Source of the DNA: Pseudomonas lalucatii
Lineage (GTDB): Bacteria; Pseudomonadota; Gammaproteobacteria; Pseudomonadales; Pseudomonadaceae
Assembly (NCBI RefSeq): GCF_018398425.1
Contig: NZ_JADPMV010000002.1
Location: forward strand, 868,001 to 932,000
DNA: 64,000 nucleotides
Direction of reading: 5' to 3'
Numbering within the stretch: the first letter of the stretch is position 1; each line of letters starts with the position of its first letter. Positions 49,083 to 59,074 of this stretch are shown here, one piece after another. The position numbers and the translations under genes are program-made. The notes under the pieces were generated by a model. That model made no database searches. It was not told where the DNA came from and saw only the letters and a list, made by a program, of their open reading frames with translations.

Positions 49083-49490
49083 ATGTCCGGCGAAACCGAT
49101 CTGTCCCGCCTGCTGCAAGGCATGGAGCCGCAACTGAACCCCGGCCACTACGTGTTCTGCAGCCTGCCCCACGATGCCGATTGCCAGGGCCTGGAGCCGG
49201 TCGCCAGCATGCGCGAGGGCGAGGGCCTGACCCTGGTGCTGCCCCGGGCCCAGGCCGACGCCCGGGGCCTGGGCTACGACTACGTCGCGGCCTGGATCAC
49301 CCTGCGCGTGCACTCCTCCCTGGCCGCGGTGGGCCTGACCGCTTCCTTCTCCGCGGCCCTGGCCCGGGCCGGGGTGAGCTGCAACGTGGTGGCCGGCTAT
49401 TACCACGACCACCTGTTCGTGCCCGTCGCACGGGCCGAGCGGGCGCTGTCCACCCTGCGCGGCCTGGCGGCCGCGGCGACCCCGGAGTGA
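49083..49490 (+). CDS. ACT-domain protein
   Basis: 135 residues with two ACT-like halves: GHYVFCSLPHDADCQGL..PVASMREGEGLTLVLP and YVAAWITLRVHSSLAAVGLTASFSAALARAGVSCNVVAGYYHDHLFVP. Such proteins bind amino acids and are often labelled ACT_7-type. It sits between argP and the basic amino acid exporter, five bases before the latter, suggesting an amino-acid-responsive helper. The ribosome site GAGGAG lies nine bases upstream. Confidence 0.85.
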   Translation: MSGETDLSRLLQGMEPQLNPGHYVFCSLPHDADCQGLEPVASMREGEGLTLVLPRAQADARGLGYDYVAAWITLRVHSSLAAVGLTASFSAALARAGVSCNVVAGYYHDHLFVPVARAERALSTLRGLAAAATPE

Positions 49491-49495
49491 CGGGC

Positions 49496-50098
49496 ATGTG
49501 GCAGAGCTACAGCAACGGCCTGCTGGTGGCCATCGGCCTGATCATGGCGATCGGCACGCAGAACGTCTTCGTCCTGGCCCAGAGCCTGCGCCGCGAACAT
49601 CACCTGCAGGTGGCCCTGCTGTGCATGCTCTGCGATGCTCTGCTGGTCAGCGCCGGGGTATTCGGCCTGGCCGCGGCGCTGAGCCAGAGCCCGCTGCTGC
49701 TGGGCATCGCCCGCTGGGGGGGCGCCGCCTTCCTGCTCTGGTACGCCAGCCAGGCGCTGCTGCGCGCCTGGCGTCCGCAGGCGCTGAACGCCAGCGGGCA
49801 GCACGTCCCGCGCTCGCTGCGCCGGGTGTTGCTGGCGACCCTGGCCGTGACCCTGCTCAACCCCCACGTCTACCTGGACACCGTGCTGCTGATCGGCTCC
49901 CTCGGTGCCCAGCAGCCGGCGCCCGGCGCCTATGCCCTGGGGGCGGCCAGTGCCTCGCTGATCTGGTTCTTCGCCCTGGCCCTCGGCGCGGCCTGGCTGG
50001 CGCCCTGGCTGGCGCGTCCGGCGACCTGGCGGCTGATCGACCTGGGCGTGGCCGCGATGATGCTCGCCATCGCCCTGCAGTTGCTGCTCGACCACTGA
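49496..50098 (+). CDS. argO: LysE/ArgO-family amino acid exporter
   Basis: 200 residues with about six hydrophobic segments, opening with LLVAIGLIMAIGTQNVFVLAQSL, the LysE signature (Gly-x-Gln-Asn near residue 20), and LLATLAVTLLNPHVYLDTVLLIGSL in the middle. The family exports arginine, lysine or canavanine. The context with divergent argP supports ArgO. It is co-transcribed with the ACT-domain gene, only five bases separating them. Confidence 0.88.
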   Translation: MWQSYSNGLLVAIGLIMAIGTQNVFVLAQSLRREHHLQVALLCMLCDALLVSAGVFGLAAALSQSPLLLGIARWGGAAFLLWYASQALLRAWRPQALNASGQHVPRSLRRVLLATLAVTLLNPHVYLDTVLLIGSLGAQQPAPGAYALGAASASLIWFFALALGAAWLAPWLARPATWRLIDLGVAAMMLAIALQLLLDH

Positions 50099-50306
50099 GT
50101 CAGGCGGCCGTCCCGCCCTCCCCGTGCCGTGCCGGGTCGAGGCCCTGGCACCGGCTTTTCCACACAGTTGCTGCGTGGTTATGCCCCGCCCCCGGTGCTA
50201 TGATCCCGGGTCTGCGGCGCCAAGGAGTAGAGACTCCCGCCGCTTGTCCGGCCGCCCGTGAACGGCCTCGCGCACACCGCACCTGACCTGAGAAAGGAGA
50301 TAAACC

Positions 50307-50888
50307 ATGGCTTTCGAATTGCCGCCGCTGCCGTACGAGAAGAACGCCCTCGAGCCGCACATTTCCGCCGAGACCCTGGAATACCACCACGGCAAGCACC
50401 ACAACACCTACGTGGTGAACCTGAACAACCTGGTGCCGGGCACCGAGTTCGAAGGCAAGAGCCTGGAAGAGATCGTCAAGACCTCCTCGGGCGGCATCTT
50501 CAACAACGCCGCACAGGTCTGGAACCACACCTTTTACTGGAACTGCATGAGCCCGAACGGCGGCGGCCAGCCGACCGGCGCCCTGGCCGACGCGATCAAC
50601 GCGGCCTTCGGTTCCTTCGACAAGTTCAAGGAAGAGTTCAGCAAGGTCTCCATCGGCACCTTCGGCTCCGGCTGGGGCTGGCTGGTGAAGAAGGCCGACG
50701 GCTCCCTGGCCCTGGCCAGCACCATCGGCGCCGGCTGCCCGCTGACCAGCGGCGACACCCCGCTGCTGACCTGCGACGTGTGGGAACACGCCTACTACAT
50801 CGACTACCGCAACCTGCGTCCGAAGTACGTCGAGGCATTCTGGAACCTGGTCAACTGGGACTTCGTAGCCAAGAACTACGCCGCCTGA
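50307..50888 (+). CDS. sodB: Iron superoxide dismutase SodB
   Basis: 193-residue cytoplasmic enzyme converting superoxide to oxygen and hydrogen peroxide. The four metal ligands are visible: His27 ([11 protein letters not shown]), His near 74 (VWNHTFYWN), and Asp and His in [13 protein letters not shown] (about 157-161). The Fe-type residue pattern FGSGWGWLV is present. The ribosome site GAAAGGAGA precedes the ATG and a strong terminator follows. It is next to bifA, as I recall in P. aeruginosa. Confidence 0.96.
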   Translation: MAFELPPLPYEKNALEPHISAETLEYHHGKHHNTYVVNLNNLVPGTEFEGKSLEEIVKTSSGGIFNNAAQVWNHTFYWNCMSPNGGGQPTGALADAINAAFGSFDKFKEEFSKVSIGTFGSGWGWLVKKADGSLALASTIGAGCPLTSGDTPLLTCDVWEHAYYIDYRNLRPKYVEAFWNLVNWDFVAKNYAA

Positions 50889-50906
50889 GACCGCGCCAGC
50901 GCGCAC

Positions 50907-50940
50907 AAAGAACCCGGCTGATGCCGGGTTCTTTGCTTTC
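50907..50940 (+). terminator. Intrinsic terminator of sodB
   Basis: AAAGAACCCGGC and GCCGGGTTCTTT form a perfect 12-bp stem with the loop TGAT, followed by a T-rich tail. Confidence 0.93.
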
Positions 50941-51232
50941 TATAGAGCCGACCGCGGCGCTTCTTCGGCCCAGCGGCTCGATCGATACGACCGCCCCCGG
51001 CCCGGCAATGATCGACTATTCGAGATGACGCCAGGCCGCGGGTATGGCACCGTTGCCCCGCGAGCCCTCGCGTCGTCACCCGGACCCGATACCAGCACGC
51101 AACCAGGCACCCTTGCGGCGCGGCATCGCCCGACTGCGAGCGGCTCGCGGTATTGGCCCTTTGACGGCCGACTCGAGTTTGCCAATACTCACACCGGTCT
51201 GACGCCTCTGGCATCGCACAAGGAACCGCCAT
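50941..51232. other. Remainder of the sodB-bifA gap: no gene seen
   Basis: Together with the terminator this makes a gap of 344 bp. No plausible frame, RNA gene or repeat is visible. The bifA promoter presumably lies here, but I find no convincing -10/-35 pair. Confidence 0.5.
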
Positions 51233-53296
51233 TTGAAGTTGGAACTCCAGAACAGCCTGTCGTTGAAGCTGCTGCGGGTCGTGCTGCTCGCGGCACTGGC
51301 CGTGGGTGTGGTACTGAGTTGCGCGCAGATCGTCTTCGACGCCTATAAAGCGCGGCAGGCCGTGGACGACGATGCCCAGCGCATCCTCGGCATGTTCCGC
51401 GACCCCTCGACCCAGGCCGTGTACAGCCTCGACCGGGAGATGGGCCTGCAGGTCGTCGAAGGCCTGTTCCAGCACGAGTCGGTACGCATGGCGGCCATCG
51501 GCCACCCGAACGAGCCGATGCTGGCGGAACGGTTGCGCGAGCCGCTCGAACTCTCGACCCGCTGGCTGACCGACCCGATCCTCGGCAAGGAACAGCACTT
51601 CACCACCCCCCTGGTCGGCCGCGCGCCCTACAGCGAGTACTACGGCGACCTCAAGATCACCCTCGACACGGCGCTCTACGGCGAGAACTTCGTCACCAGC
51701 TCGGTGATCATCTTCGTCTCCGGCGTGCTGCGCGCCCTGGCCATGGGCCTGGTGCTGTACCTGGTCTATCACCTGCTGCTGACCAAGCCGCTGTCGAACA
51801 TCATCGAACACCTGAGCCGCATCAATCCGGACCGCCCCAGCGAACACAAGCTGCCCATGCTCAAGGGCAACGAGAAGAACGAACTGGGCCTGTGGATCAA
51901 GACCGCCAACCAGCTGCTCGCCTCCATCGAGCGCAACACCCACCTGCGCCGCGAGGCGGAAGACAGCCTGCTGCGCATGTCCCAGCACGACTTTCTCACC
52001 GGCCTGCCCAATCGCCAGCAGCTGCAGCAACAGCTCGACCAGATCCTCGAGGACGCCGGGCGCCGCCAGCGCCGCGTCGCCGTGCTGTGCGTCGGCCTGG
52101 ACGACTTCAAGGGCGTCAACGAACAGTTCAGCTACCAGACCGGCGACCAGCTGCTGCTGGCCCTGTCCGACCGCCTGCGCAGCCACAGTGGCCGGCTCGG
52201 CGCCCTGGCCCGCCTGGGCGGCGACCAGTTCGCCCTGGTCCAGGCCGATATCGAACAACCCTACGAAGCCGCGGAGCTGGCGCAGAGCGTGCTGGACAAT
52301 CTGGAGGCGCCGTTCAACTTCGACGAGCAGGAGGTGCGCCTGCGCGCCACCATCGGCATCACCCTGTTCCCGGAGGACGGCGACAACACCGAGAAGCTGC
52401 TGCAGAAAGCCGAGCAGACCATGACCCTGGCCAAGAGCCGCTCGCGCAACCGCTACCAGTTCTACATCGCCAGCGTCGACAGCGAGATGCGCCGGCGCCG
52501 GGAGCTGGAGAAGGACCTGCGCGAGGCCCTGCCCCTGCAGCAGTTCAGCCTGGTGTTTCAGCCGCAGGTGGACTATCGCGACCACCGGGTGGTCGGCGTC
52601 GAGGCGCTGTTGCGCTGGCAGCACCCGCAACACGGCCTGATCCCGCCGGACCTGTTCATCCCCCTGGCGGAGCAGAACGGCACCATCATCGCGATCGGCG
52701 AGTGGGTGCTCGACCAGGCCTGCCGCCAGCTGCGCGAGTGGCACGACCAGGGCTTCAACGAGCTGCGCATGGCCGTCAACCTGTCCACCGTGCAGCTGCA
52801 CCATGCCGAGCTGCCGCGGGTGGTCAACAACCTGATGCAGGTCTACCGCCTGCCCTCGCGCAGCCTCGAGCTGGAGGTCACCGAGACCGGCCTGATGGAG
52901 GACATCACCACCGCCGCGCAGCACCTGCTCAGCCTGCGCCGCTCCGGTGCGCTGATCGCCATCGACGACTTCGGCACCGGCTATTCGTCGCTGAGCTACC
53001 TCAAGAGCCTGCCGCTGGACAAGATGAAGATCGACAAGAGCTTCGTCCAGGACCTGATGGACGACGAGGACGACGCCACCATAGTGCGCGCCATCATCCA
53101 GCTCGGCACCAGCCTGGGCATGCAGGTGATCGCCGAAGGGGTGGAGACCACCGAGCAGGAGAGCTACATCATCGCCCAGGGCTGCCACGAGGGTCAGGGC
53201 TACCTGTACAGCAAGCCCCTGGCCGCCCGTGAGCTGACCCTGTTCCTCAAGCAGTCCCGCCGCCTGGCCGCCGCGACCGACCCCGCCACGCTCTGA
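51233..53296 (+). CDS. bifA: Cyclic-di-GMP phosphodiesterase BifA
   Basis: 687 residues, the same length I recall for P. aeruginosa BifA. It has TM1 (about 11-33), a periplasmic domain (about 34-160), TM2 (about 163-185), a HAMP-like linker, a degenerate GGDEF domain (signature GGDQF near residue 328) and a complete EAL domain (VEALLRW, NLSTVQL, EVTETGL, IDDFGTGYSS, MKIDKSF, AEGVET). BifA lowers c-di-GMP, promoting swarming and biofilm dispersal. The start is a TTG at 51233 after AAGGAACC; position next to sodB supports the name. Confidence 0.92.
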   Translation: MKLELQNSLSLKLLRVVLLAALAVGVVLSCAQIVFDAYKARQAVDDDAQRILGMFRDPSTQAVYSLDREMGLQVVEGLFQHESVRMAAIGHPNEPMLAERLREPLELSTRWLTDPILGKEQHFTTPLVGRAPYSEYYGDLKITLDTALYGENFVTSSVIIFVSGVLRALAMGLVLYLVYHLLLTKPLSNIIEHLSRINPDRPSEHKLPMLKGNEKNELGLWIKTANQLLASIERNTHLRREAEDSLLRMSQHDFLTGLPNRQQLQQQLDQILEDAGRRQRRVAVLCVGLDDFKGVNEQFSYQTGDQLLLALSDRLRSHSGRLGALARLGGDQFALVQADIEQPYEAAELAQSVLDNLEAPFNFDEQEVRLRATIGITLFPEDGDNTEKLLQKAEQTMTLAKSRSRNRYQFYIASVDSEMRRRRELEKDLREALPLQQFSLVFQPQVDYRDHRVVGVEALLRWQHPQHGLIPPDLFIPLAEQNGTIIAIGEWVLDQACRQLREWHDQGFNELRMAVNLSTVQLHHAELPRVVNNLMQVYRLPSRSLELEVTETGLMEDITTAAQHLLSLRRSGALIAIDDFGTGYSSLSYLKSLPLDKMKIDKSFVQDLMDDEDDATIVRAIIQLGTSLGMQVIAEGVETTEQESYIIAQGCHEGQGYLYSKPLAARELTLFLKQSRRLAAATDPATL

Positions 53297-53335
53297 CCCT
53301 CCCCCGCGAACGCGCCCGCCGGGCGCCGCAGCCGG

Positions 53336-54235
53336 CTAGCTCGGCCAGCTTTCGCCCAGCAGCCAGGCCATCGCCAAGGCGCCTGCCAGGCACAGCAGGG
53401 CACCGCCCGCCGCCTGCCAGTAGAACTGCCGCGCCAGCTCGTCTTCCCCGGCGCTGGCGAGGATGAAGGGCTGCGCCTCCCCGGGTTTGCCCATGTGGTG
53501 CCGGGCCGGCCGCTGGCTGTGCTGGCGGTGGCGATCCTCGGCCTCCAGCTGTGCGGCCAGGCGCACGCGGCTCCACTCCTGGTCGTCCAGCTGACCGTTG
53601 CGGTCGCTGTCGAAGCGCTGCAACAGGCCGGCGAAGTCGCCCTTCCATTCGCGGATCACCGCCCCCTGCGCCACACTCGGGTCGAAGCCCTGACGGCCAC
53701 CGCCGCTGCTGCGGAACTCGCCGATGGCGTACAGCGGCTGGCCGCTGTGCAGGCGCTCCTCGGTATAGCGGTAGCTCTTGCCACCGTCCAGCAAGGCCAT
53801 CCAGCCGCTCCTGGCCACGCCCCGCGGATGACGCAGGTTGCCGCGCCAGACCTCACGGGTCGCAGGCCGCACCTCGGCGCCACGCGGGTCGATCAGGCAA
53901 TGGCCGGTGCCATCGCCGAGCAACAGCCAGCCCTCGCTGCGACCGCTCTCGACCACCCGCCAGCTGCGGTTCTTGCCGTTGGAGCGATACTCCTCGATCT
54001 TGAAGCGCCACCACAGGCAGGGCTTGCCGGTCAGGGGCGCGACTATCGCGGTATCGGCCTGCTCCTCCAGCACGCCGTAGAACTCGACGTAGCCCTGGGC
54101 CGCCGAACGGATCTTCGAGGTCGGCGTGTCCAGCAGATGGCGCGCCTGGCTCAGCCGGCGCAACCCCCACCAGCCACCGCCGACGCTCGCGACCAGGCTC
54201 AGGGCCAGGCCGATCAGCAGTTCTTCGATCGCCAC
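53336..54235 (-). CDS. GIDE-domain membrane protein with an EF-hand
   Basis: 299 residues: TM near 8-27, a GIDE-like domain (about 30-180; TGKPCLWWRFKIEEY), a charged stretch containing a canonical EF-hand loop (FDSDRNGQLDDQEW, with Asp, Asp, Asn and Glu at positions 1, 3, 5 and 12) near residue 210, and a C-terminal TM (about 272-292). GIDE proteins in bacteria accompany LemA, and a lemA gene lies three bases upstream in the same operon. The EF-hand predicts calcium sensing; the biological role is unknown. Confidence 0.82.
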   Translation of the reverse strand: MAIEELLIGLALSLVASVGGGWWGLRRLSQARHLLDTPTSKIRSAAQGYVEFYGVLEEQADTAIVAPLTGKPCLWWRFKIEEYRSNGKNRSWRVVESGRSEGWLLLGDGTGHCLIDPRGAEVRPATREVWRGNLRHPRGVARSGWMALLDGGKSYRYTEERLHSGQPLYAIGEFRSSGGGRQGFDPSVAQGAVIREWKGDFAGLLQRFDSDRNGQLDDQEWSRVRLAAQLEAEDRHRQHSQRPARHHMGKPGEAQPFILASAGEDELARQFYWQAAGGALLCLAGALAMAWLLGESWPS

Positions 54236-54238
54236 GGT

Positions 54239-54811
54239 TCAGCCGAACAGGGTCTTGAGATCGACATCGGCCTTCTCCGCGTCGCTGAACTGCAGCAGCT
54301 CGGCGCTCTTGAAGGCGAAGAAACGGGCGAGCAGCACGTCCGGGAACTGCTCGATGCGCACGTTGTTCAGGTTGACCGCCTCGTTGTACAGCTCGCGGCG
54401 ATCGGCGATGCCGTTCTCCAGGCCGCTGATGCGCTGCTGCAGATGCTGGAAGCTGTCGTTGGCCTTGAGTTCCGGGTAGTTCTCGGCCAGGGCGAACAGC
54501 TGGCCCAGGCCGGCGCGCAGGCCACTCTCGGCCTTGCCCAGGGCGCCCACGTCATGCTGTTCGCGGGCACTGGCCACGGCGCTGCGGGCGGCGATCACCC
54601 GTTCCAGGGTGGTGCGCTCGTGCTGCATGTACTGCTTGCAGGTCTCCACCAGCTTGGGCAGCTCCTCATGGCGCTGCTTGAGCAGCACGTCGATATTGGC
54701 CCAGGCCTTGCCGACGCCGTGCTTGAGACGCACCAGGCCGTTGTAGAGGATCACCGCGTAGGCGGCGATCAGGATCAGGATGACGAGAGTAGCGACGCTG
54801 CTGAGGCTCAT
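54239..54811 (-). CDS. lemA: LemA-family protein
   Basis: 190 residues: an N-terminal membrane anchor (about 5-25) followed by a four-helix coiled-coil domain with the family stretches YNGLVRLKHGVGKAWANIDVLLKQRHEELPKLVE and FPDVLLARFFAFKSAELLQF. The ATG at 54809-54811 follows GGAGAA; an ATG at 54826 is possible. It is co-transcribed with the GIDE/EF-hand gene. This is the LemA lipoprotein-like family, not the GacS sensor kinase once called LemA. The function is unknown. Confidence 0.88.
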   Translation of the reverse strand: MSLSSVATLVILILIAAYAVILYNGLVRLKHGVGKAWANIDVLLKQRHEELPKLVETCKQYMQHERTTLERVIAARSAVASAREQHDVGALGKAESGLRAGLGQLFALAENYPELKANDSFQHLQQRISGLENGIADRRELYNEAVNLNNVRIEQFPDVLLARFFAFKSAELLQFSDAEKADVDLKTLFG

Positions 54812-54947
54812 GGGGGTGTTCTCCATAACGACGGGCCATAACCACTTCGCAAAGGGTGCGAGCCGGCATTCTAACGGCATCGCCGGCGACACGCGCAGAG
54901 GCAGCGCACGGCTTTCGTGGCGGCGGAGAGCAATTAACCTTTGCTCT

Positions 54948-54968
54948 TAATGCAAATCTTTCGCATTA
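54948..54968. promoter_or_regulatory. Fur-box-like palindrome upstream of the first imelysin gene
   Basis: TAATGC and GCATTA form a perfect 6-bp inverted repeat across an AT-rich 9-bp centre, about 65 bp before the ATG at 55032. Its AT-rich, interrupted-palindrome character fits a Fur site, although the match to the 19-bp consensus is partial. The gene's iron-related family supports the call. Confidence 0.5.
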
Positions 54969-55031
54969 TGTTGACGTTTTTCGAGCGCAAGCGCGCGTGC
55001 CTCTCACCTCAGAAACGCAAAGGATGTCGTC

Positions 55032-56360
55032 ATGATTCGTATGCCCCTGGCTTCCGCCAGCCTGCTGGCCATCGCCATTTCCCTCGCCGGTTGCGGCGAA
55101 GACCAGGCCCCCGCCGTGCAGGCTGCCACCTCCGCCGCCAACGCCGCGGTAGCCACGGCCAAGCCGATCGACGAAGCCGCCGCCAAGGCCGTGGTTGCCC
55201 ACTACGCCGACCTGGCCCTGGCCGTGTTCAGCGACGCGGCCAGCACCGGCAAGGCCCTGCAGGGCGCCATCGACGCCCTGCTGGCCAACCCCAGCGAAGC
55301 TACCCTGAACGCCGCCAAGCAAGCCTGGCTGGCCGCCCGCGTGCCCTACATGCAGAGCGAGGTGTTCCGCTTCGGCAATGCCGTGGTCGACGACTGGGAA
55401 GGCCAGCTCAACGCCTGGCCGCTGGACGAAGGCCTGATCGACTACGTCGCCAGCGACTATCAGCATGCCCTGGGCAACCCCGGCGCGGCCGCCAACATCA
55501 TCGCCAACAGCCAGATCCAGCTCGGCGAGGACCGGCTCGACGTCAGCCAGATCACCCCGCAACTGCTCGCCAGCCTGAACGAGCTGGGCGGTTCGGAAGC
55601 CAACGTCGCCACCGGCTACCACGCCATCGAGTTCCTCCTCTGGGGCCAGGACCTGAATGGCAGCAACCCCGGTGCCGGCGAGCGCCCGGCCAGCGACTTC
55701 GTGGTCGGCGCAGGCGCCACCGGCGGTCACAACGAGCGGCGTCGCGCCTTCCTCAAGGCCGCCGCCGACCTGCTGGTCGCCGACCTGGACGAGATGGTCG
55801 GCCAGTGGCAGGCCGGCGTCGCCGACAACTACCGCGCCAGCCTGGAGGCCGAGTCGGCCGAGAACGGCCTGCGCAAGATGCTGTTCGGCATGGGCAGCCT
55901 GTCCCTCGGCGAGCTGGCCGGCGAGCGCATGAAGGTCGCCCTGGAGGCCAACTCCACCGAGGACGAGCACGACTGCTTCAGCGACAACACCCACAACTCG
56001 CACTTCTACAACGCCAAGGGCATCCGCAACGTCTACCTCGGCGAGTACAAGAAGGTCGACGGCAGCACCCTGATCGGCCCGAGCCTGTCCGCGCTGGTGG
56101 CCAAGGTCGACGCCCAGGCCGACAGCGCCCTGCAGAGCGACCTGCAGAGCACCGAGGCCAAGCTGCAGGCCCTGGTCGACAGCGCCGAGCAGAACGACCA
56201 GCACTTCGACCAGCTGATCGCCGCCGACAACGGCGCCGGCCAGCAGATCGTCCGCGACGCCATCGCCGCCCTGGTGGCGCAGACCGGCGCCATCGAGCAG
56301 GCCGCCGGCAAGCTGGGCATCGCCGACCTCAACCCGGACACCGCCGACCACCAGTTCTAG
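55032..56360 (+). CDS. icmP: Imelysin-family iron-regulated lipoprotein, IcmP-like
   Basis: 442 residues with a lipoprotein signal (LLAIAISLAGC) and an imelysin (peptidase M75-like) body. The conserved GxHxxE motif appears as GYHAIEFLLWGQD (about 196-208), and FRFGN and GNPGAAANIIA blocks are present. P. aeruginosa IcmP was described as an insulin-cleaving outer-membrane protein; other imelysins bind iron or haem. A Fur-like palindrome lies upstream and an intrinsic terminator downstream. It begins a same-strand iron-linked cluster. Confidence 0.85.
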   Translation: MIRMPLASASLLAIAISLAGCGEDQAPAVQAATSAANAAVATAKPIDEAAAKAVVAHYADLALAVFSDAASTGKALQGAIDALLANPSEATLNAAKQAWLAARVPYMQSEVFRFGNAVVDDWEGQLNAWPLDEGLIDYVASDYQHALGNPGAAANIIANSQIQLGEDRLDVSQITPQLLASLNELGGSEANVATGYHAIEFLLWGQDLNGSNPGAGERPASDFVVGAGATGGHNERRRAFLKAAADLLVADLDEMVGQWQAGVADNYRASLEAESAENGLRKMLFGMGSLSLGELAGERMKVALEANSTEDEHDCFSDNTHNSHFYNAKGIRNVYLGEYKKVDGSTLIGPSLSALVAKVDAQADSALQSDLQSTEAKLQALVDSAEQNDQHFDQLIAADNGAGQQIVRDAIAALVAQTGAIEQAAGKLGIADLNPDTADHQF

Positions 56361-56377
56361 GTCGACGCGGCGTGGCC

Positions 56378-56413
56378 AGGCCGATGCGCTCCCCCGGGTG
56401 CATCGGCCTTTTT
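56378..56413 (+). terminator. Intrinsic terminator after icmP
   Basis: AGGCCGATGC and GCATCGGCCT form a perfect 10-bp stem with a 12-nt loop, followed by TTTTT. Confidence 0.88.
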
Positions 56414-56494
56414 GCACCTGCCTGCTCGCCGGATGACCCGCGCCGCCCCTGCGCCCACCCTGAGGGTGCGACCATTCGCCCGGGCAACAAACGC

Positions 56495-56509
56495 AAATAA
56501 CTCTTATTT
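56495..56509. promoter_or_regulatory. Fur-box-like palindrome upstream of the di-heme oxidoreductase gene
   Basis: AAATAA and TTATTT form a perfect inverted repeat around CTC, embedded in an AT-rich stretch about 60 bp upstream of the ATG at 56567. It resembles the site before icmP in position and composition, so the two transcripts may share iron control. Confidence 0.45.
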
Positions 56510-56566
56510 AACCTTTGCCGGACTGTTAAGATTGCCCGCCCGATTCAGCTGCCGCGGAGCCGTTCG

Positions 56567-57991
<1,425 letters not shown>

Positions 57992-58001
57992 GGAGCCCTC
58001 C

Positions 58002-59063
58002 ATGATCCGCTCGCCTTTCACCCTCGCGCTGCTGAGCCTGGCCCTCGCCGCCTGCTCGCCCGGCGACCCGCAGCAGCAGGTCAGCGTCGCCCTGGCCGAC
58101 GGCGTGCTGCTGCCGGCCTATGGCACCTGGGCCGAGACCGATCACCAGCTGGCCGCCAGCGCCGAGGCCTTGTGCCGCGGCGAGCAGGGCCTCGGCGACG
58201 CCCGCCAGGCCTTCCTCAGCGCCCAGAGCGCCTGGGCCGGGCTGCAGCCCATGCTGCTCGGTCCCCTGGCCGAGGGCAACCGCGCCTGGCAGGTGCAGTT
58301 CTGGCCGGACAAGAAGAACCTGGTGGCGCGCCAGGTGAGCGCTCTGCTCGAGCGCAAGCCGCAGCTGAGCGCCGCCGACCTGGACAAGTCCAGCGTGGTG
58401 GTCCAGGGCCTGACCGCCTACGAGTACCTGCTGTTCGACGCGTCCATCGACCTCCAGGACCCTCAGCAGCGCGCCCGCTACTGCCCGCTGCTCACCGCCA
58501 TCGGCCAGCACCAGCAGCAGCTGGCCACGGCCATGCTGGCGCAGTGGCAGGCCGCCGACGGCATGGCCGCGCAGCTGCGCGACTTTCCCAACGAGCGCTA
58601 TGCCGATGCCGGCGAGGCCGTGGCCGAACTGCTGCGCACCCAGGTCAGCGCCCTCGACGGCCTGAAGAAGAAGCTCGGCACCCCGCTCGGCCGGCAGAGC
58701 AAGGGGCAACCGCAGCCCTACCAGGCCGAGGCCTGGCGCAGCAACGCCAGTCTGGCCAGCCTGGCGGCCGCCCTGGCCGGTGCCGAGCGGCTCTGGCGCG
58801 GCGTCGAGGGCCGTGGCCTGCACAGCCTGCTCGGCGACGAGCACGGCAGGCTGAGCCAGCGTATCGACGACGCCTACGCCGACACCCGCCAGCGCCTCGC
58901 CGCCCTGCAGCGCCCGCTCGCCGAGCTGCTCGCCGAGGATGCCGGCCGCGCCGAGCTGAACGCCCTGTACGACAGCCTGGGCAGCCTGCACCGCCTGCAC
59001 GAGGCCGAGCTGGCCAAGGCCCTGGGCATCCAGCTGGGCTTCAACGCCCACGACGGCGACTGA
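58002..59063 (+). CDS. Imelysin-family lipoprotein
   Basis: 353 residues: a lipoprotein signal with LALAAC, then an imelysin domain with VVQGLTAYEYLLFD taking the place of the GxHxxE region. It lacks the His of that motif, so its metal chemistry may differ from the IcmP-like protein. It shares an operon with the di-heme oxidoreductase (10 bp upstream) and the DUF1513 protein (11 bp downstream). The cluster suggests envelope iron handling. Confidence 0.83.
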   Translation: MIRSPFTLALLSLALAACSPGDPQQQVSVALADGVLLPAYGTWAETDHQLAASAEALCRGEQGLGDARQAFLSAQSAWAGLQPMLLGPLAEGNRAWQVQFWPDKKNLVARQVSALLERKPQLSAADLDKSSVVVQGLTAYEYLLFDASIDLQDPQQRARYCPLLTAIGQHQQQLATAMLAQWQAADGMAAQLRDFPNERYADAGEAVAELLRTQVSALDGLKKKLGTPLGRQSKGQPQPYQAEAWRSNASLASLAAALAGAERLWRGVEGRGLHSLLGDEHGRLSQRIDDAYADTRQRLAALQRPLAELLAEDAGRAELNALYDSLGSLHRLHEAELAKALGIQLGFNAHDGD

Positions 59064-59074
59064 GGGCCCGCGCC

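Noticed and set aside
50876..53188. A 770-residue open frame antisense to bifA
   Set aside because: Same compositional artefact; bifA has complete EAL motifs on the plus strand.
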